From Pseudoalteromonas fuliginea (lineage in GTDB: Bacteria > Pseudomonadota > Gammaproteobacteria > Enterobacterales > Alteromonadaceae), in contig NZ_JJNZ01000019.1 in the NCBI RefSeq assembly GCF_000690055.1, positions 1 through 64,000 of the forward strand: 64,000 nucleotides of DNA. The letters run 5' to 3'. Numbering within the stretch: the first letter of the stretch is position 1; each line of letters opens with the position of its first letter. A model generated the notes under the pieces. The model was not told the origin of the DNA, did not search any database, and was given only the letters and a program-made list of their open reading frames with translations. The translations under genes were made by a program, and so were the position numbers. Below, in pieces: positions 54,216 through 63,066 of this stretch.

Positions 54216-55319
54216 TTATTTAGCGCTCAACTCTAGCTCATCTGTTTGCTGATTTATATTGAATTTAAATCGCGATAAAAAGTTCATTCCTAGCAAACCT
54301 TGCCCACGAGTGTTTTCAATGCTCAACACTTCAAAACCATAAATAATTTGCGAGCCCACTTTAAACGATTCAATTTGATAACGCTTTACAACAATTTGGC
54401 CGTTAGCTGTGTTGACTGTTACATCGCCTAAATATAAAGGTTGTGGCGAAATTTGCTCAATTATACTTGTAGGTAGTGAGGTTACGCTTGCGCCTGTATC
54501 AATCATTAGTTCGGTTGATACATTATTATTTATTTCGGTGTTTATTAAGTAGTGCGCGCCGTAAGGCGTTAAAGCAACGAAGTCGTCTTGCGATTGTGCT
54601 TTATTGATCATAGCTTGCAGTGTTTGCACTTGGCTTTTCAGATTGTGCTGGTTTGGCATTCGATCGAGGGTTGCTTGTGCGCTAATTAAATCGCCTTGCT
54701 GATAGTAGGCATACGCAAGCGGATATAAAAACTGTGCGTTATCGCTTTTATAGTCGAGCCAAATTTGTGTTTGCTCAATAATAGCTTGCCAATTTTGTTG
54801 CTCAGTTAATGTGTGTAATTCGTTTTGAGTGAGCGTATTTAAACGTGTATTTACGTTACTTTGCTGATCAGCAGGCAGTAATGAATTAAGCTCAAATAAA
54901 GCAATAATGGCATTTTGTGTTTGCTCGCTATTTATTAAATACTCAACCTGTAAATTAAGTAACTCTACGTTATAAGGGTTGTTATTTAATAGCGCATTGA
55001 GAAATGATTCGCTAAGTAATAAATTGCTATTTAGCCATGTTTTAAGCTGCACTAGCCATGATGAATAAAGGTTTATTGCGATTTCTGGATTGCTGCTTTT
55101 GAGTTGTTGATAGCTACTAAGTGCGGCTTCAAATTGGTGTTTTTTAAACTGCTGCTTTGCCGTATTTAATAGCGTATTTTGCTGTTTAGGCGATATGCTT
55201 TTTTCAGCACCTTGCGTTTTTTGTACTTGAGTTAACGCAGGCTGCGGCCATAATAAATAAGCGTTAAGGCTAAGTGAGCCAATTAATAGCAAGGTGATTA
55301 GCTTGGTATAGTGGCTCAT
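54216..55319 (-). CDS. Retropepsin-like aspartic protease with TPR region
   Basis: The protein is 367 residues. It has an N-terminal membrane anchor (LITLLLIGSLSLNAYLLW), TPR-like helices (about 50-240; QFKKHQFEAALSSYQQLK), and a C-terminal retropepsin-like domain with the catalytic motif ELMIDTGASVTSLP and GQGLLGMNFLSRF. Single-domain aspartic proteases of this TIGR02281-like group dimerise. It is probably periplasmic and membrane-tethered. The RBS AGAGGTCACA supports the start. It lies downstream of yigB. Confidence 0.85.
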   Translation of the reverse strand: MSHYTKLITLLLIGSLSLNAYLLWPQPALTQVQKTQGAEKSISPKQQNTLLNTAKQQFKKHQFEAALSSYQQLKSSNPEIAINLYSSWLVQLKTWLNSNLLLSESFLNALLNNNPYNVELLNLQVEYLINSEQTQNAIIALFELNSLLPADQQSNVNTRLNTLTQNELHTLTEQQNWQAIIEQTQIWLDYKSDNAQFLYPLAYAYYQQGDLISAQATLDRMPNQHNLKSQVQTLQAMINKAQSQDDFVALTPYGAHYLINTEINNNVSTELMIDTGASVTSLPTSIIEQISPQPLYLGDVTVNTANGQIVVKRYQIESFKVGSQIIYGFEVLSIENTRGQGLLGMNFLSRFKFNINQQTDELELSAK

Positions 55320-55347
55320 TGTGACCTCTTATTTAATGCAATTGGTA

Positions 55348-56055
55348 TTATTTAATAAAGTGCGTTAGGGCATGAATATTGGCTATTTCAATATCAGCTA
55401 GCCCTTTATAAGCATAATTGGCGTCTTGATCGTTTAACCATACCGATTGGCAACCGGCATTATTTGCGCCTTGTACGTCGGTATCTAGGCTATCGCCAAT
55501 GTGTAAAATTTCACTTTTAGCAACGTTTAAGTGCTCGGCAGCTTTATCAAATAAGGTGCTGTGAGGTTTTGCTTTACCGTGCATACCGGCTTGTAACACG
55601 AGCGAAAATTTATTGTGTAAGTTAAAGCGTTCAATTTCAACATTACCATTAGTTATAGCAACCAGCGTAAAGTGCTGGGCTAAGTTATCTAGCAGCTTTA
55701 GTACGTCATCGGTTACCACTATTTTACTGCGCGCATCGGCAAAGGCGTTGTAGGCAGCATCGGCATGATGCTCTACCTCTTCCTCATTCAAATCTAGTTT
55801 AGAAAGGGCTAAGCGCAATGTATGTTGGCGCCATTTAGTGACGTTATCAGCAAGTTCAGGTAACTGTAATACGGCCTCATTGCGGCATTGTTGCCAGTAT
55901 TTTGGGCCTTGGGCTAAGTAGCTAGGGAGCGCATTTAAATAATCTTGCTGCGCTTTAACCGCTGCTTTTATAATGGGGTGATTGTTGTAAAGAGTGTCGT
56001 CTAAATCAAAGCTCATGACAGAAAATGGCTTAATAGCACGATTAAATCGGATCAT
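55348..56055 (-). CDS. yigB: HAD phosphatase YigB
   Basis: The protein is a 235-residue HAD-IA hydrolase: nucleophile motif SFDLDDTLYNNHPI, motif II AITNGNVE, and motif IV HIGDSLDTDVQGANNAGCQSVW. Its position directly after xerC is the same as E. coli yigB, whose product dephosphorylates 5-amino-6-ribitylamino-uracil phosphate in riboflavin synthesis. The name rests on synteny plus family. Confidence 0.88.
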   Translation of the reverse strand: MIRFNRAIKPFSVMSFDLDDTLYNNHPIIKAAVKAQQDYLNALPSYLAQGPKYWQQCRNEAVLQLPELADNVTKWRQHTLRLALSKLDLNEEEVEHHADAAYNAFADARSKIVVTDDVLKLLDNLAQHFTLVAITNGNVEIERFNLHNKFSLVLQAGMHGKAKPHSTLFDKAAEHLNVAKSEILHIGDSLDTDVQGANNAGCQSVWLNDQDANYAYKGLADIEIANIHALTHFIK

Positions 56056-56065
56056 TTTTATTTAC

Positions 56066-57010
56066 CTAATCAGTTCGTTTTTTTGCACGAGGGTGAGTGT
56101 TGTCGTACACCTTGGCTAAATGTTGAAAATCTAAATGCGTATACACTTGTGTAGCCGACAAACTGCTGTGCCCTAGTAACTCTTGCACGGCGCGTAAATC
56201 ACCAGATGATTCTAAAATATGTGACGCGAACGAGTGGCGCAGCTTATGCGGGTGAACCTGCGAGCTAATGCCTTGTTTTATTCCCCACTCTTGCATGCGT
56301 AGGCGTACTTGGCGAATCGAAATACGGTTTTTTTGGCTACTTAAGAATACTGCTATTTCATCGGGCTTTGCAAACTGAGGGCGTATTGTGAGCCATTTTT
56401 TTAATGCGTCTAACGCTTTTTTGCCCACCGGAATTAACCGCTCTTTATTGCCTTTACCACGCACTAAAATTTCGCCATTGGCAGCGCTAATATCTTGCAT
56501 GTTAGCGCCAACTAACTCGCTTATACGCAGCCCTGATGAATACATCAACTCCATCATTGCTTTATCTCTAATAGCGAGAGGTTCGTCGTCGGGTATTTCG
56601 AGCAAGCGTGCCATTTGATCTACATCGAGATTCTTAGGTAGGGGCTTTGCAAACTTAGGGCCTTTTATACCCACTGCAGGATTATGGTAATGCGATTGCT
56701 CGGCAATGTTTTTTGCTTTTAAAAACTTATACAAACTGCGAATGCAGCTGAGCTTTAAGCTAATAGTACGGCCACTTAATTGTTTTGAACGCAGTGCCAT
56801 GCTGTAGCGGCGAATATGCTCGCCTTGCACGCCAAACCAGTCATCACATAATTTGTTAAAATAAAGAGCTGCAAAGCTAAGCTGGCTTACGTATTGATTA
56901 ACTGTGTGCGCTGAATATTGTTTTTCAAACTTTAAATAGTCGCTAAATAGCATTATGGGTGTGCGCCAATTGTCGCTTAATTGGGTAATGTTAGGCGCGT
57001 CTTCACTCAT
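56066..57010 (-). CDS. xerC: Tyrosine recombinase XerC
   Basis: The protein is 314 residues. The N-terminal SAM-like domain (FSDYLKFEKQYSAHTVNQYV) is followed by the catalytic domain with Arg in SGLRISELV, HPHKLRHSFASHIL, LLGHSSLSATQVYTHLD (His and Tyr nucleophile). With XerD it resolves chromosome dimers at dif. The start overlaps the DUF484 stop by 4 bp (ATGA). Synteny dapF-DUF484-xerC-yigB confirms it. Confidence 0.95.
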   Translation of the reverse strand: MSEDAPNITQLSDNWRTPIMLFSDYLKFEKQYSAHTVNQYVSQLSFAALYFNKLCDDWFGVQGEHIRRYSMALRSKQLSGRTISLKLSCIRSLYKFLKAKNIAEQSHYHNPAVGIKGPKFAKPLPKNLDVDQMARLLEIPDDEPLAIRDKAMMELMYSSGLRISELVGANMQDISAANGEILVRGKGNKERLIPVGKKALDALKKWLTIRPQFAKPDEIAVFLSSQKNRISIRQVRLRMQEWGIKQGISSQVHPHKLRHSFASHILESSGDLRAVQELLGHSSLSATQVYTHLDFQHLAKVYDNTHPRAKKRTD

Positions 57011-57618
57011 GCTAGTTCAAGTAAACGTAGTTGTAATGAACGTACAAAATCGAGAGCAAATAAATTATCTTGTGTGGGCTCAAAATGGTTATCATTATTG
57101 CTACCAAAAGCCAATATGGCAATTGGGTTTACAGCCTCTCCAATTAAGTAAATAGCCGTTGATTGTGTTGTTTCATTAAATAACAACAGGCTTTCTTGTT
57201 GATCTATGCGGCCTAAATAATGGCTTGAATTAGTTAGGCGGTGAGCAATCAGTTCATCATAATTTTTGTTGTACTTTAATAATTTACAATTGCTTATTGT
57301 TGGGTTTGTGCAAATAATATTTTGTAAGTTACTTGCTAATGTATTGAAGTCGTAGTTACTCCAAAGCTGGCGATGACATTGACTAAATAAGCGATAAACA
57401 AACTCGTTTTGAGTTGCGTGTTGGCTCATGGTCTCTATTTGGTTTTTTAAAAGCGTATTATGCTCGCGTAGCTGGCGTTGTTGAATATGTACTAGCGATG
57501 TTGCACCTTGAGTTTGCTGCTGCAGTTCAAGTTGGACTAGTAGTTCTGGATGCTGAATTAAAAAATCAGGGTGTTGCTGCAAGTAATCAATAACTTGCTC
57601 TTTATTTAGCTCGGTCAT
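57007..57618 (-). CDS. yigA: DUF484 family protein (YigA)
   Basis: The protein is 203 residues with the DUF484 opening [28 protein letters not shown], a coiled coil ([19 protein letters not shown]) and a GAF-like C-terminus. It is between dapF and xerC with 4-bp overlaps on both sides, as in enterobacteria. The function is unknown. Confidence 0.9.
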   Translation of the reverse strand: MTELNKEQVIDYLQQHPDFLIQHPELLVQLELQQQTQGATSLVHIQQRQLREHNTLLKNQIETMSQHATQNEFVYRLFSQCHRQLWSNYDFNTLASNLQNIICTNPTISNCKLLKYNKNYDELIAHRLTNSSHYLGRIDQQESLLLFNETTQSTAIYLIGEAVNPIAILAFGSNNDNHFEPTQDNLFALDFVRSLQLRLLELA

Positions 57619-58445
57619 AGCGCGACTTGTCCATCGAATACATGCTCTGCTGGGCCTGTCATACGTACTGGGTGACCTTCGCCACTCCAGCGCACTTGCA
57701 AACTTCCACCTGGCAAATCGACTTGAACGGTTGTTGATAATTTATTTTGAATATGACCAATAACCATTGCTGCACACGCGCCAGTTCCACACGCTAGGGT
57801 TTCGTTAACGCCGCGCTCCCAAACTCTTAATTTAATGTGCTCTTGCGATACAACCTGCATAAAGCCAATGTTCGCTTTTTGCGGAAAGCGTTCATGGTTT
57901 TCAAGCAATGGACCCAATATATCAACTTGGGCGGTAGTGATATCGTCAACTTCCAGTACACAATGCGGATTACCCATAGATACCGCGCCACTAAATACCG
58001 TGTGCTCTTGCGTTCTAATAATATAAGTAAGCTCACGCTTGCTGGCTTTTAAAGGGATTTTACTTGGCTCAAAGTTAGGGTGACCCATGTTAACCGTTAC
58101 TTGACCGTCTTTTTCTATGTAGAGCGTTAAGTTGCCCGACTTGGTCGATACACTAATTTTGTGCTTGTTAGTAAGGCCTTTCATACGTACAAAACGGGCA
58201 AAACAGCGTGCGCCGTTGCCGCATTGCTCTACTTCGGTACCGTCGGCATTAAAAATTCGATAATGAAAGTCGAGATCGGGAGAGTACGGCGCTTCAACCA
58301 TCAGTAACTGGTCAAAGCCAATGCCAAAATGGCGATCTGCCAGTTTTTTGATTTGATCTCGCGACAAAAAAACATTTTGTGTAATGTTATCAATCACAAC
58401 AAAGTCGTTGCCTAAGCCGTGCATTTTGGAAAAATTAACTAACAT
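57615..58445 (-). CDS. dapF: Diaminopimelate epimerase
   Basis: The protein is 276 residues. [35 protein letters not shown] (catalytic Cys) and [17 protein letters not shown] (second catalytic Cys) are complete. It converts LL- to meso-diaminopimelate for peptidoglycan and lysine. It follows lysA on the same strand, so both last steps of lysine synthesis are encoded together. Confidence 0.96.
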   Translation of the reverse strand: MLVNFSKMHGLGNDFVVIDNITQNVFLSRDQIKKLADRHFGIGFDQLLMVEAPYSPDLDFHYRIFNADGTEVEQCGNGARCFARFVRMKGLTNKHKISVSTKSGNLTLYIEKDGQVTVNMGHPNFEPSKIPLKASKRELTYIIRTQEHTVFSGAVSMGNPHCVLEVDDITTAQVDILGPLLENHERFPQKANIGFMQVVSQEHIKLRVWERGVNETLACGTGACAAMVIGHIQNKLSTTVQVDLPGGSLQVRWSGEGHPVRMTGPAEHVFDGQVAL

Positions 58446-58463
58446 AGCGCTCTAATTCGGTTT

Positions 58464-58491
58464 TGCTCTGTGCTAATCATGCCACAGAGCA
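58464..58491 (-). other. Stem-loop between lysA and dapF
   Basis: TGCTCTGTG (58464-58472) and CACAGAGCA (58483-58491) form a 9-bp stem 19 bp past the lysA stop. No U-tract follows, so it is more likely an mRNA stability or processing element within the operon than a terminator. Confidence 0.45.
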
Positions 58492-58509
58492 GCTAGTAGA
58501 CAAAAACGT

Positions 58510-59763
58510 TTATGGTAAAACTTTCTCACCTTGATAAAGGCTTTCAATAGTTTCGCGTTCGCGAATAAGGTGATGCTGCTGACCATCTACCATTATTTCT
58601 GCAACACGCGGGCGCGAGTTGTAGTTTGAGCTCATGGTAAAGCCATATGCCCCCGCACTTCTTTGTGCGAGTAAATCGCCTTGTTTTAGGGCAAGTTCGC
58701 GGTCTTTTCCTAAAAAGTCGCCGGTTTCGCACACCGGCCCCACAATATCAAAGTTGTGAGTAGGTGTTTCGTCATCGCGCACGGATACCGGAATGATTTT
58801 TTGCCACGCTTGATAAAGCGCAGGGCGAAGCATATCGTTCATACCAGCATCGACAATGGCAAAAAATTTGTCTTGGTTTTGTTTAATAAATTCAACTTGA
58901 GTAACTAAAATACCTGCGTTAGCTGCAATAGCGCGCCCTGGTTCAAAAATTAGTTCAAGGTGTTTATAGTTAGCTAAGCGCTCGGTAACTTGCGCTGCAT
59001 ATTCACTTGGGTGCGGTGGTTGCTCGTTGTTGTACGGTACGCCTAAACCGCCACCAATATCTAAATGAGTTAGCTCAATACCGTTAGTTTTTAGCTCATC
59101 AATAAGCGCCATTAGTTTATCAAGGGCTTCTAAAAAAGGTCTAACTTGCGTTAATTGAGAGCCAATATGACAATCGACACCAATTACTTTTAAACCAGGT
59201 AAAGCCGCTGCTTGTTGATAAACACTCACTGCTGTTTGAATATCAATACCAAATTTATTCTCTTTTAAACCGGTAGAAATATACGGATGTGTTTTTGCAT
59301 CTATATCGGGGTTTACGCGAATAGAAATAGGCGCTTCTAGGTTAAGCTCGCAAGCCACTTCAGAAATACGTTCAAGCTCAGAGGCTGATTCAACGTTAAA
59401 ACATTTAATACCCAGCTTTAATGCATACGCTATTTCGTCAGACGTTTTAGCCACGCCTGAAAAAACCACTTTAGAGGCGTCGCCACCTGCTTTAATTACA
59501 CGCGCAAGTTCGCCTTTGGATACAATATCGAAACCCGAACCTAAGCGCGCTAATATATTAAGTACGGCAATATTTGAGTTTGCTTTTACAGCGTAACATA
59601 CTAGGCTTTTGTGATTTTTAGTGGCGTTAGCAAACGCTAAGTAATGGCGCTCAAATGTAGCACGCGAGTAAACATAACATGGCGTACCGTATTGCTGCGC
59701 TATGCTTGCCACACTGACGTCTTCGGCAAATAATTGGTTGTTTTTGTAATTAAAATAATCCAT
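58510..59763 (-). CDS. lysA: Diaminopimelate decarboxylase
   Basis: The protein is 417 residues. VCYAVKANSN carries the PLP-binding Lys, then HIGSQLTQV, THLDIGGGLGVPY, IFEPGRAIAANAG and VCETGDFLGKDREL. It decarboxylates meso-diaminopimelate to lysine. Its ATG is directly after the lptM stop codon, so the two are in one transcript. Confidence 0.96.
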   Translation of the reverse strand: MDYFNYKNNQLFAEDVSVASIAQQYGTPCYVYSRATFERHYLAFANATKNHKSLVCYAVKANSNIAVLNILARLGSGFDIVSKGELARVIKAGGDASKVVFSGVAKTSDEIAYALKLGIKCFNVESASELERISEVACELNLEAPISIRVNPDIDAKTHPYISTGLKENKFGIDIQTAVSVYQQAAALPGLKVIGVDCHIGSQLTQVRPFLEALDKLMALIDELKTNGIELTHLDIGGGLGVPYNNEQPPHPSEYAAQVTERLANYKHLELIFEPGRAIAANAGILVTQVEFIKQNQDKFFAIVDAGMNDMLRPALYQAWQKIIPVSVRDDETPTHNFDIVGPVCETGDFLGKDRELALKQGDLLAQRSAGAYGFTMSSNYNSRPRVAEIMVDGQQHHLIRERETIESLYQGEKVLP

Positions 59764-59958
59764 TTATTGCTCCTGACTTTGCTGTGCTTTGGCTTGCTCT
59801 GCGGTAGTGGCTGGCTGAGCTGTATTTTGAGGTTGGTTTTGCTCTGTTTGTGGCTCTGGTAAATATAACGGACCGCTTTGTCCGCAGCCAGCTAAGGCGC
59901 TTAACAGTACAGTGCTTATTAATAGTCTTTTTAATTGTAAGGTATGTGTCGCTTTCAT
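59764..59958 (-). CDS. lptM: LPS-translocon maturation lipoprotein LptM
   Basis: The protein is a 64-residue lipoprotein. Lipobox LAGC (Cys25) is followed by GQSGPLYLPEP, the conserved LptM/YifL motif, and a Gln/Pro/Ala-rich tail. LptM assists disulfide maturation of the LptD-LptE complex in the outer membrane. It is divergent from cyaY, as in E. coli. Confidence 0.92.
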   Translation of the reverse strand: MKATHTLQLKRLLISTVLLSALAGCGQSGPLYLPEPQTEQNQPQNTAQPATTAEQAKAQQSQEQ

Positions 59959-60013
59959 TAGATTAATACGGTTGCTGGCTTTATAATCGCAGAGTAACAG
60001 AATATCTAAAAAA

Positions 60014-60057
60014 TGCAGCTATTCGCGGATGATTTTATTCCTGTTACACTAGCTGCA
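60014..60057. promoter_or_regulatory. Inverted repeat in the lptM/cyaY divergent promoter region
   Basis: TGCAGCTA (60014-60021) and TAGCTGCA (60050-60057) are perfect complements 28 bp apart, flanked by A-rich and T-rich sequence. They could be a regulator site or a DNA fold shared by the two divergent promoters. Confidence 0.35.
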
Positions 60058-60115
60058 CATTTTTAAAGCTAAAACGTACCCAATATTAGGCGGCTCGCCT
60101 GCAAAGGAAATAACA

Positions 60116-60439
60116 ATGACTGAACACGAATATCACCAATTAGCCGAAGCTCTTATGTTCACTATTGAAGAGCAGGTTGATGATTGCGAAGCTGATTTAG
60201 ACTACGAATCGGCACAAGGTATTTTAGAAATTATTTTTCCTGATAAAAGTAAAATAGTGATCAATAAGCAAGCACCTCTTCATCAAGTATGGGTTGCAAC
60301 TAAGTTTAACGGACATCATTTTGAAATGCGTGATGGGTTATGGATTGATAACCGCTCTGGCGCTGAATTTTGGGCATTTATTAATGAAGCGTCAACGCGC
60401 CAAGCTGGCCAAGAAGTTAAATGGCAATCAACACTATGA
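60116..60439 (+). CDS. cyaY: Frataxin-like iron donor CyaY
   Basis: The protein is 107 residues. [20 protein letters not shown] with acidic helix, then [27 protein letters not shown] and [19 protein letters not shown]. It binds iron and regulates IscS-dependent Fe-S cluster assembly. The RBS AGGAAATAACA is strong. The stop overlaps the start of the next gene. Confidence 0.96.
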   Translation: MTEHEYHQLAEALMFTIEEQVDDCEADLDYESAQGILEIIFPDKSKIVINKQAPLHQVWVATKFNGHHFEMRDGLWIDNRSGAEFWAFINEASTRQAGQEVKWQSTL

Positions 60440-61092
60440 GTTTAGAATTTGTAGAATACCCAGCCCAAGGTGAGCACAAAGCGACCGTTATTTGGTTACA
60501 TGGCTTAGGCGACTCTGGTGATGGTTTTGCACCAGTAGCACCGCAATTAAACCTACCAAGCGAGCTTGGTATACGGTTTATTTTTCCGCATGCGCCAGTG
60601 CAACCGGTCACCATAAATGGTGGTATGGAAATGCGCTCTTGGTACGATATTAAATCTATAGAGTTAGATAAACGCGCTGATGAGCAAGGTGTGAGAGATT
60701 CGGCTGCTAAAGTAGAAGAATTAATCAACACAGAAATAGCAAATGGCATACCTGCTAATAAAATTATTTTAGCTGGTTTTTCTCAAGGTGGTGTTGTGTC
60801 GCTGCATTTAGCGCCGCGCTTTGAGCAAAAGCTTGGCGGTGTTATGGCGCTTTCTACTTATATGTGTGTGCCACAAAAATTTGCTGATGAAGCAAAACAT
60901 ACCGATTTAAATGTATTTATGGCGCATGGTAGTCAAGATAATGTTGTACCTTATAGCGCAGGTAAAAGTGCGTTTGAAGTATTAACAGCACATAACATGG
61001 ATGTAAGCTGGCAAGAATATCCGATGGCTCATCAAGTTTGCGCAGAAGAACTGCAAGCTATTCGCCAATGGTTGGTTGCTCGTTTAAGTTAA
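60436..61092 (+). CDS. Alpha/beta-hydrolase carboxylesterase / thioesterase
   Basis: The protein is 218 residues from [11 protein letters not shown], of the carboxylesterase/phospholipase family: [14 protein letters not shown], the nucleophile Ser in [12 protein letters not shown], Asp in [10 protein letters not shown] and a late His in [14 protein letters not shown] 60436 overlaps the cyaY stop (ATGA). An ATG five codons earlier is possible. Members hydrolyse short acyl esters or deacylate proteins. Confidence 0.88.
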   Translation: MSLEFVEYPAQGEHKATVIWLHGLGDSGDGFAPVAPQLNLPSELGIRFIFPHAPVQPVTINGGMEMRSWYDIKSIELDKRADEQGVRDSAAKVEELINTEIANGIPANKIILAGFSQGGVVSLHLAPRFEQKLGGVMALSTYMCVPQKFADEAKHTDLNVFMAHGSQDNVVPYSAGKSAFEVLTAHNMDVSWQEYPMAHQVCAEELQAIRQWLVARLS

Positions 61093-61114
61093 TTTTGGAA
61101 TCGCTGAGGTCAAT

Positions 61115-62092
61115 ATGAGTCAAAAAATAGTTATTAAAGCAAATGTTAAACGCGAACTACAAGAGAGCTTACCAACGGTAAGCTACGAGTGGAATTGGCG
61201 TCGTATTGTGAGTATTGCTATGTTGGTATTAATGACCTCTGCAGCTGTTGTGTATGGTTTAACAACGTCAGTCAGTGCAGAGCAAGGCGAGCATCCAAAT
61301 GAGCAAGAGCACTTTTTAAGTTTTAGTAATAACGCAGAGAACCAGACAAGCGATGAAGTAACGGATGTTGAGCCAGAATTATCGGTAAACAATATCCCTG
61401 ATGAGTCTGTGGAGATAACGCAGACGAGTATCGAACCGTTGTCAGCTGCGCAAAACGAAAATCAAAAAAACATCTCAAGTAAAACACTAGGCGAAGTCGA
61501 ACTTGTAAATAATAATACGGTTTTATTAGCTAACAACGATATTGTTACTGATCAAAGCGAAAGCATTAATATAGAGTTAAACTCAAATATTGATAATGAA
61601 GTACAAGAAGAAATCGCAGAAGCTCAAAATGAAGCTGAGCTAGCCAATCAGAGCGACTTACTCTTAGAGCTAGAAAACGATGATGGCGCATTGAGTGGCA
61701 CGGAAGGTTTTTCGCCTACCGCGCAAGTTGCAAGTGTGGCATTGGGCGCGCAAATAGACACGGGTAAAATTAGCCGTGCAGTACTTACTCGAAAAGTAAG
61801 CCGACGTGAGCCTACTAATGTGTTTGCTGCTGACATTCGTTTAAGTCAGTTTGAGGAGTCATTATCATTTTTTAGTGAACTTAAAGGCTTACAAGGTCAG
61901 CAGGTAAAGCATGTGTGGTCTTTTGAGGGCACTACGATGGCTGAAATTTCGCTCAATGTAACCTCTACTCGCTACAGAACATACTCAACGAAAAATATTA
62001 TGGCCACGCAAACAGGTCACTGGCGTGTAGATGTCGTTGATGGGCAAGGTAACTTGATAGCTCAAAAAGAATTTAGAATTTTAGCAGACTAA
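61115..62092 (+). CDS. DUF2914 membrane protein
   Basis: The protein is 325 residues with a single helix (RIVSIAMLVLMTSAAVVYGL, about 29-48), a long acidic Ser/Glu/Asn-rich low-complexity region (about 55-205), and a C-terminal DUF2914 domain (SRAVLTRKVSRREPTNVF, VKHVWSFEGTTMAEISLNV, TGHWRVDVVDGQGNLI). The C-terminal domain is likely periplasmic. The function is unknown. Confidence 0.85.
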   Translation: MSQKIVIKANVKRELQESLPTVSYEWNWRRIVSIAMLVLMTSAAVVYGLTTSVSAEQGEHPNEQEHFLSFSNNAENQTSDEVTDVEPELSVNNIPDESVEITQTSIEPLSAAQNENQKNISSKTLGEVELVNNNTVLLANNDIVTDQSESINIELNSNIDNEVQEEIAEAQNEAELANQSDLLLELENDDGALSGTEGFSPTAQVASVALGAQIDTGKISRAVLTRKVSRREPTNVFAADIRLSQFEESLSFFSELKGLQGQQVKHVWSFEGTTMAEISLNVTSTRYRTYSTKNIMATQTGHWRVDVVDGQGNLIAQKEFRILAD

Positions 62093-62127
62093 AACTAGCT
62101 AAACGCAGTAATTAATTGGATACCCTT

Positions 62128-63066
62128 ATGACAGAAAAAACAAAATTAGTACGTATCGCAACGCGTAAAAGCGCCTTAGCACTTTGGCAGGCCGAATTTG
62201 TGAAAGCAGAGCTTGAGCGTTTTCATGCAGATGTGTGCGTAGAATTAGTCCCTATGTCGACGCAAGGGGATATAATTTTAGATACGCCATTGGCTAAAAT
62301 TGGCGGTAAAGGCTTATTTGTTAAAGAGCTAGAGCAAGCTATGTTAGATGGTCGCGCTGATATTGCTGTGCATTCTATGAAAGACGTGCCAGTAGAGTTC
62401 CCAGAAGGATTGGAACTACATACTATTTGTGAGCGTGAGGATCCGCGTGATGCGTTTGTATCAAATAACTTTGCTAATTTAGGCGAGTTACCACAGGGCG
62501 CTATTGTTGGTACTTCGAGCTTACGTCGTCAGTGTCAAATTAAAGCGCTTCGCCCTGATTTAGATATTCGTGATTTACGCGGCAATGTAAATACGCGTTT
62601 AGGTAAATTAGATGACGGCCAATACGATGCTATTATTTTAGCGGCAGCGGGGCTTATTCGCTTAGAAATGGAGTCGCGTATTGCTGATTACATTGAGCCA
62701 GAAGTGTCATTACCAGCAAATGGTCAAGGTGCTGTAGGTATTGAGTGTCGTATTGATGATGAAGTAACAAAAGCATTACTTGCACCACTTGAGCATACAC
62801 AAACACGTATTCGCGTAAACGCAGAGCGCTCTATGAACCGCTATTTAGAAGGTGGCTGCCAAGTTCCTATTGGTGCTTATGCATTAGTTGATGGCGAGCA
62901 AGTACATTTACGTGGTTTAGTTGGCGCTGTGGATGGCAGTGAAATTTTACGTGACGAAGTAACAGGTCATGTAAATGACGCAGAAAAATTAGGTATTGAG
63001 CTTGCTAAAAAATTACTAGCTCAAGGTGCAGATAAAATATTAGCTGAAGTTTATAGAGACGCATAA
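62128..63066 (+). CDS. hemC: Hydroxymethylbilane synthase
   Basis: The protein is 312 residues from [67 protein letters not shown], and Cys in [14 protein letters not shown] that anchors the dipyrromethane cofactor. It makes the linear tetrapyrrole for heme and siroheme. A TTG at 62116 opens the frame four codons earlier, but GGATA before ATG 62128 favours the latter. The hemD frame starts right after the stop codon. Confidence 0.96.
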   Translation: MTEKTKLVRIATRKSALALWQAEFVKAELERFHADVCVELVPMSTQGDIILDTPLAKIGGKGLFVKELEQAMLDGRADIAVHSMKDVPVEFPEGLELHTICEREDPRDAFVSNNFANLGELPQGAIVGTSSLRRQCQIKALRPDLDIRDLRGNVNTRLGKLDDGQYDAIILAAAGLIRLEMESRIADYIEPEVSLPANGQGAVGIECRIDDEVTKALLAPLEHTQTRIRVNAERSMNRYLEGGCQVPIGAYALVDGEQVHLRGLVGAVDGSEILRDEVTGHVNDAEKLGIELAKKLLAQGADKILAEVYRDA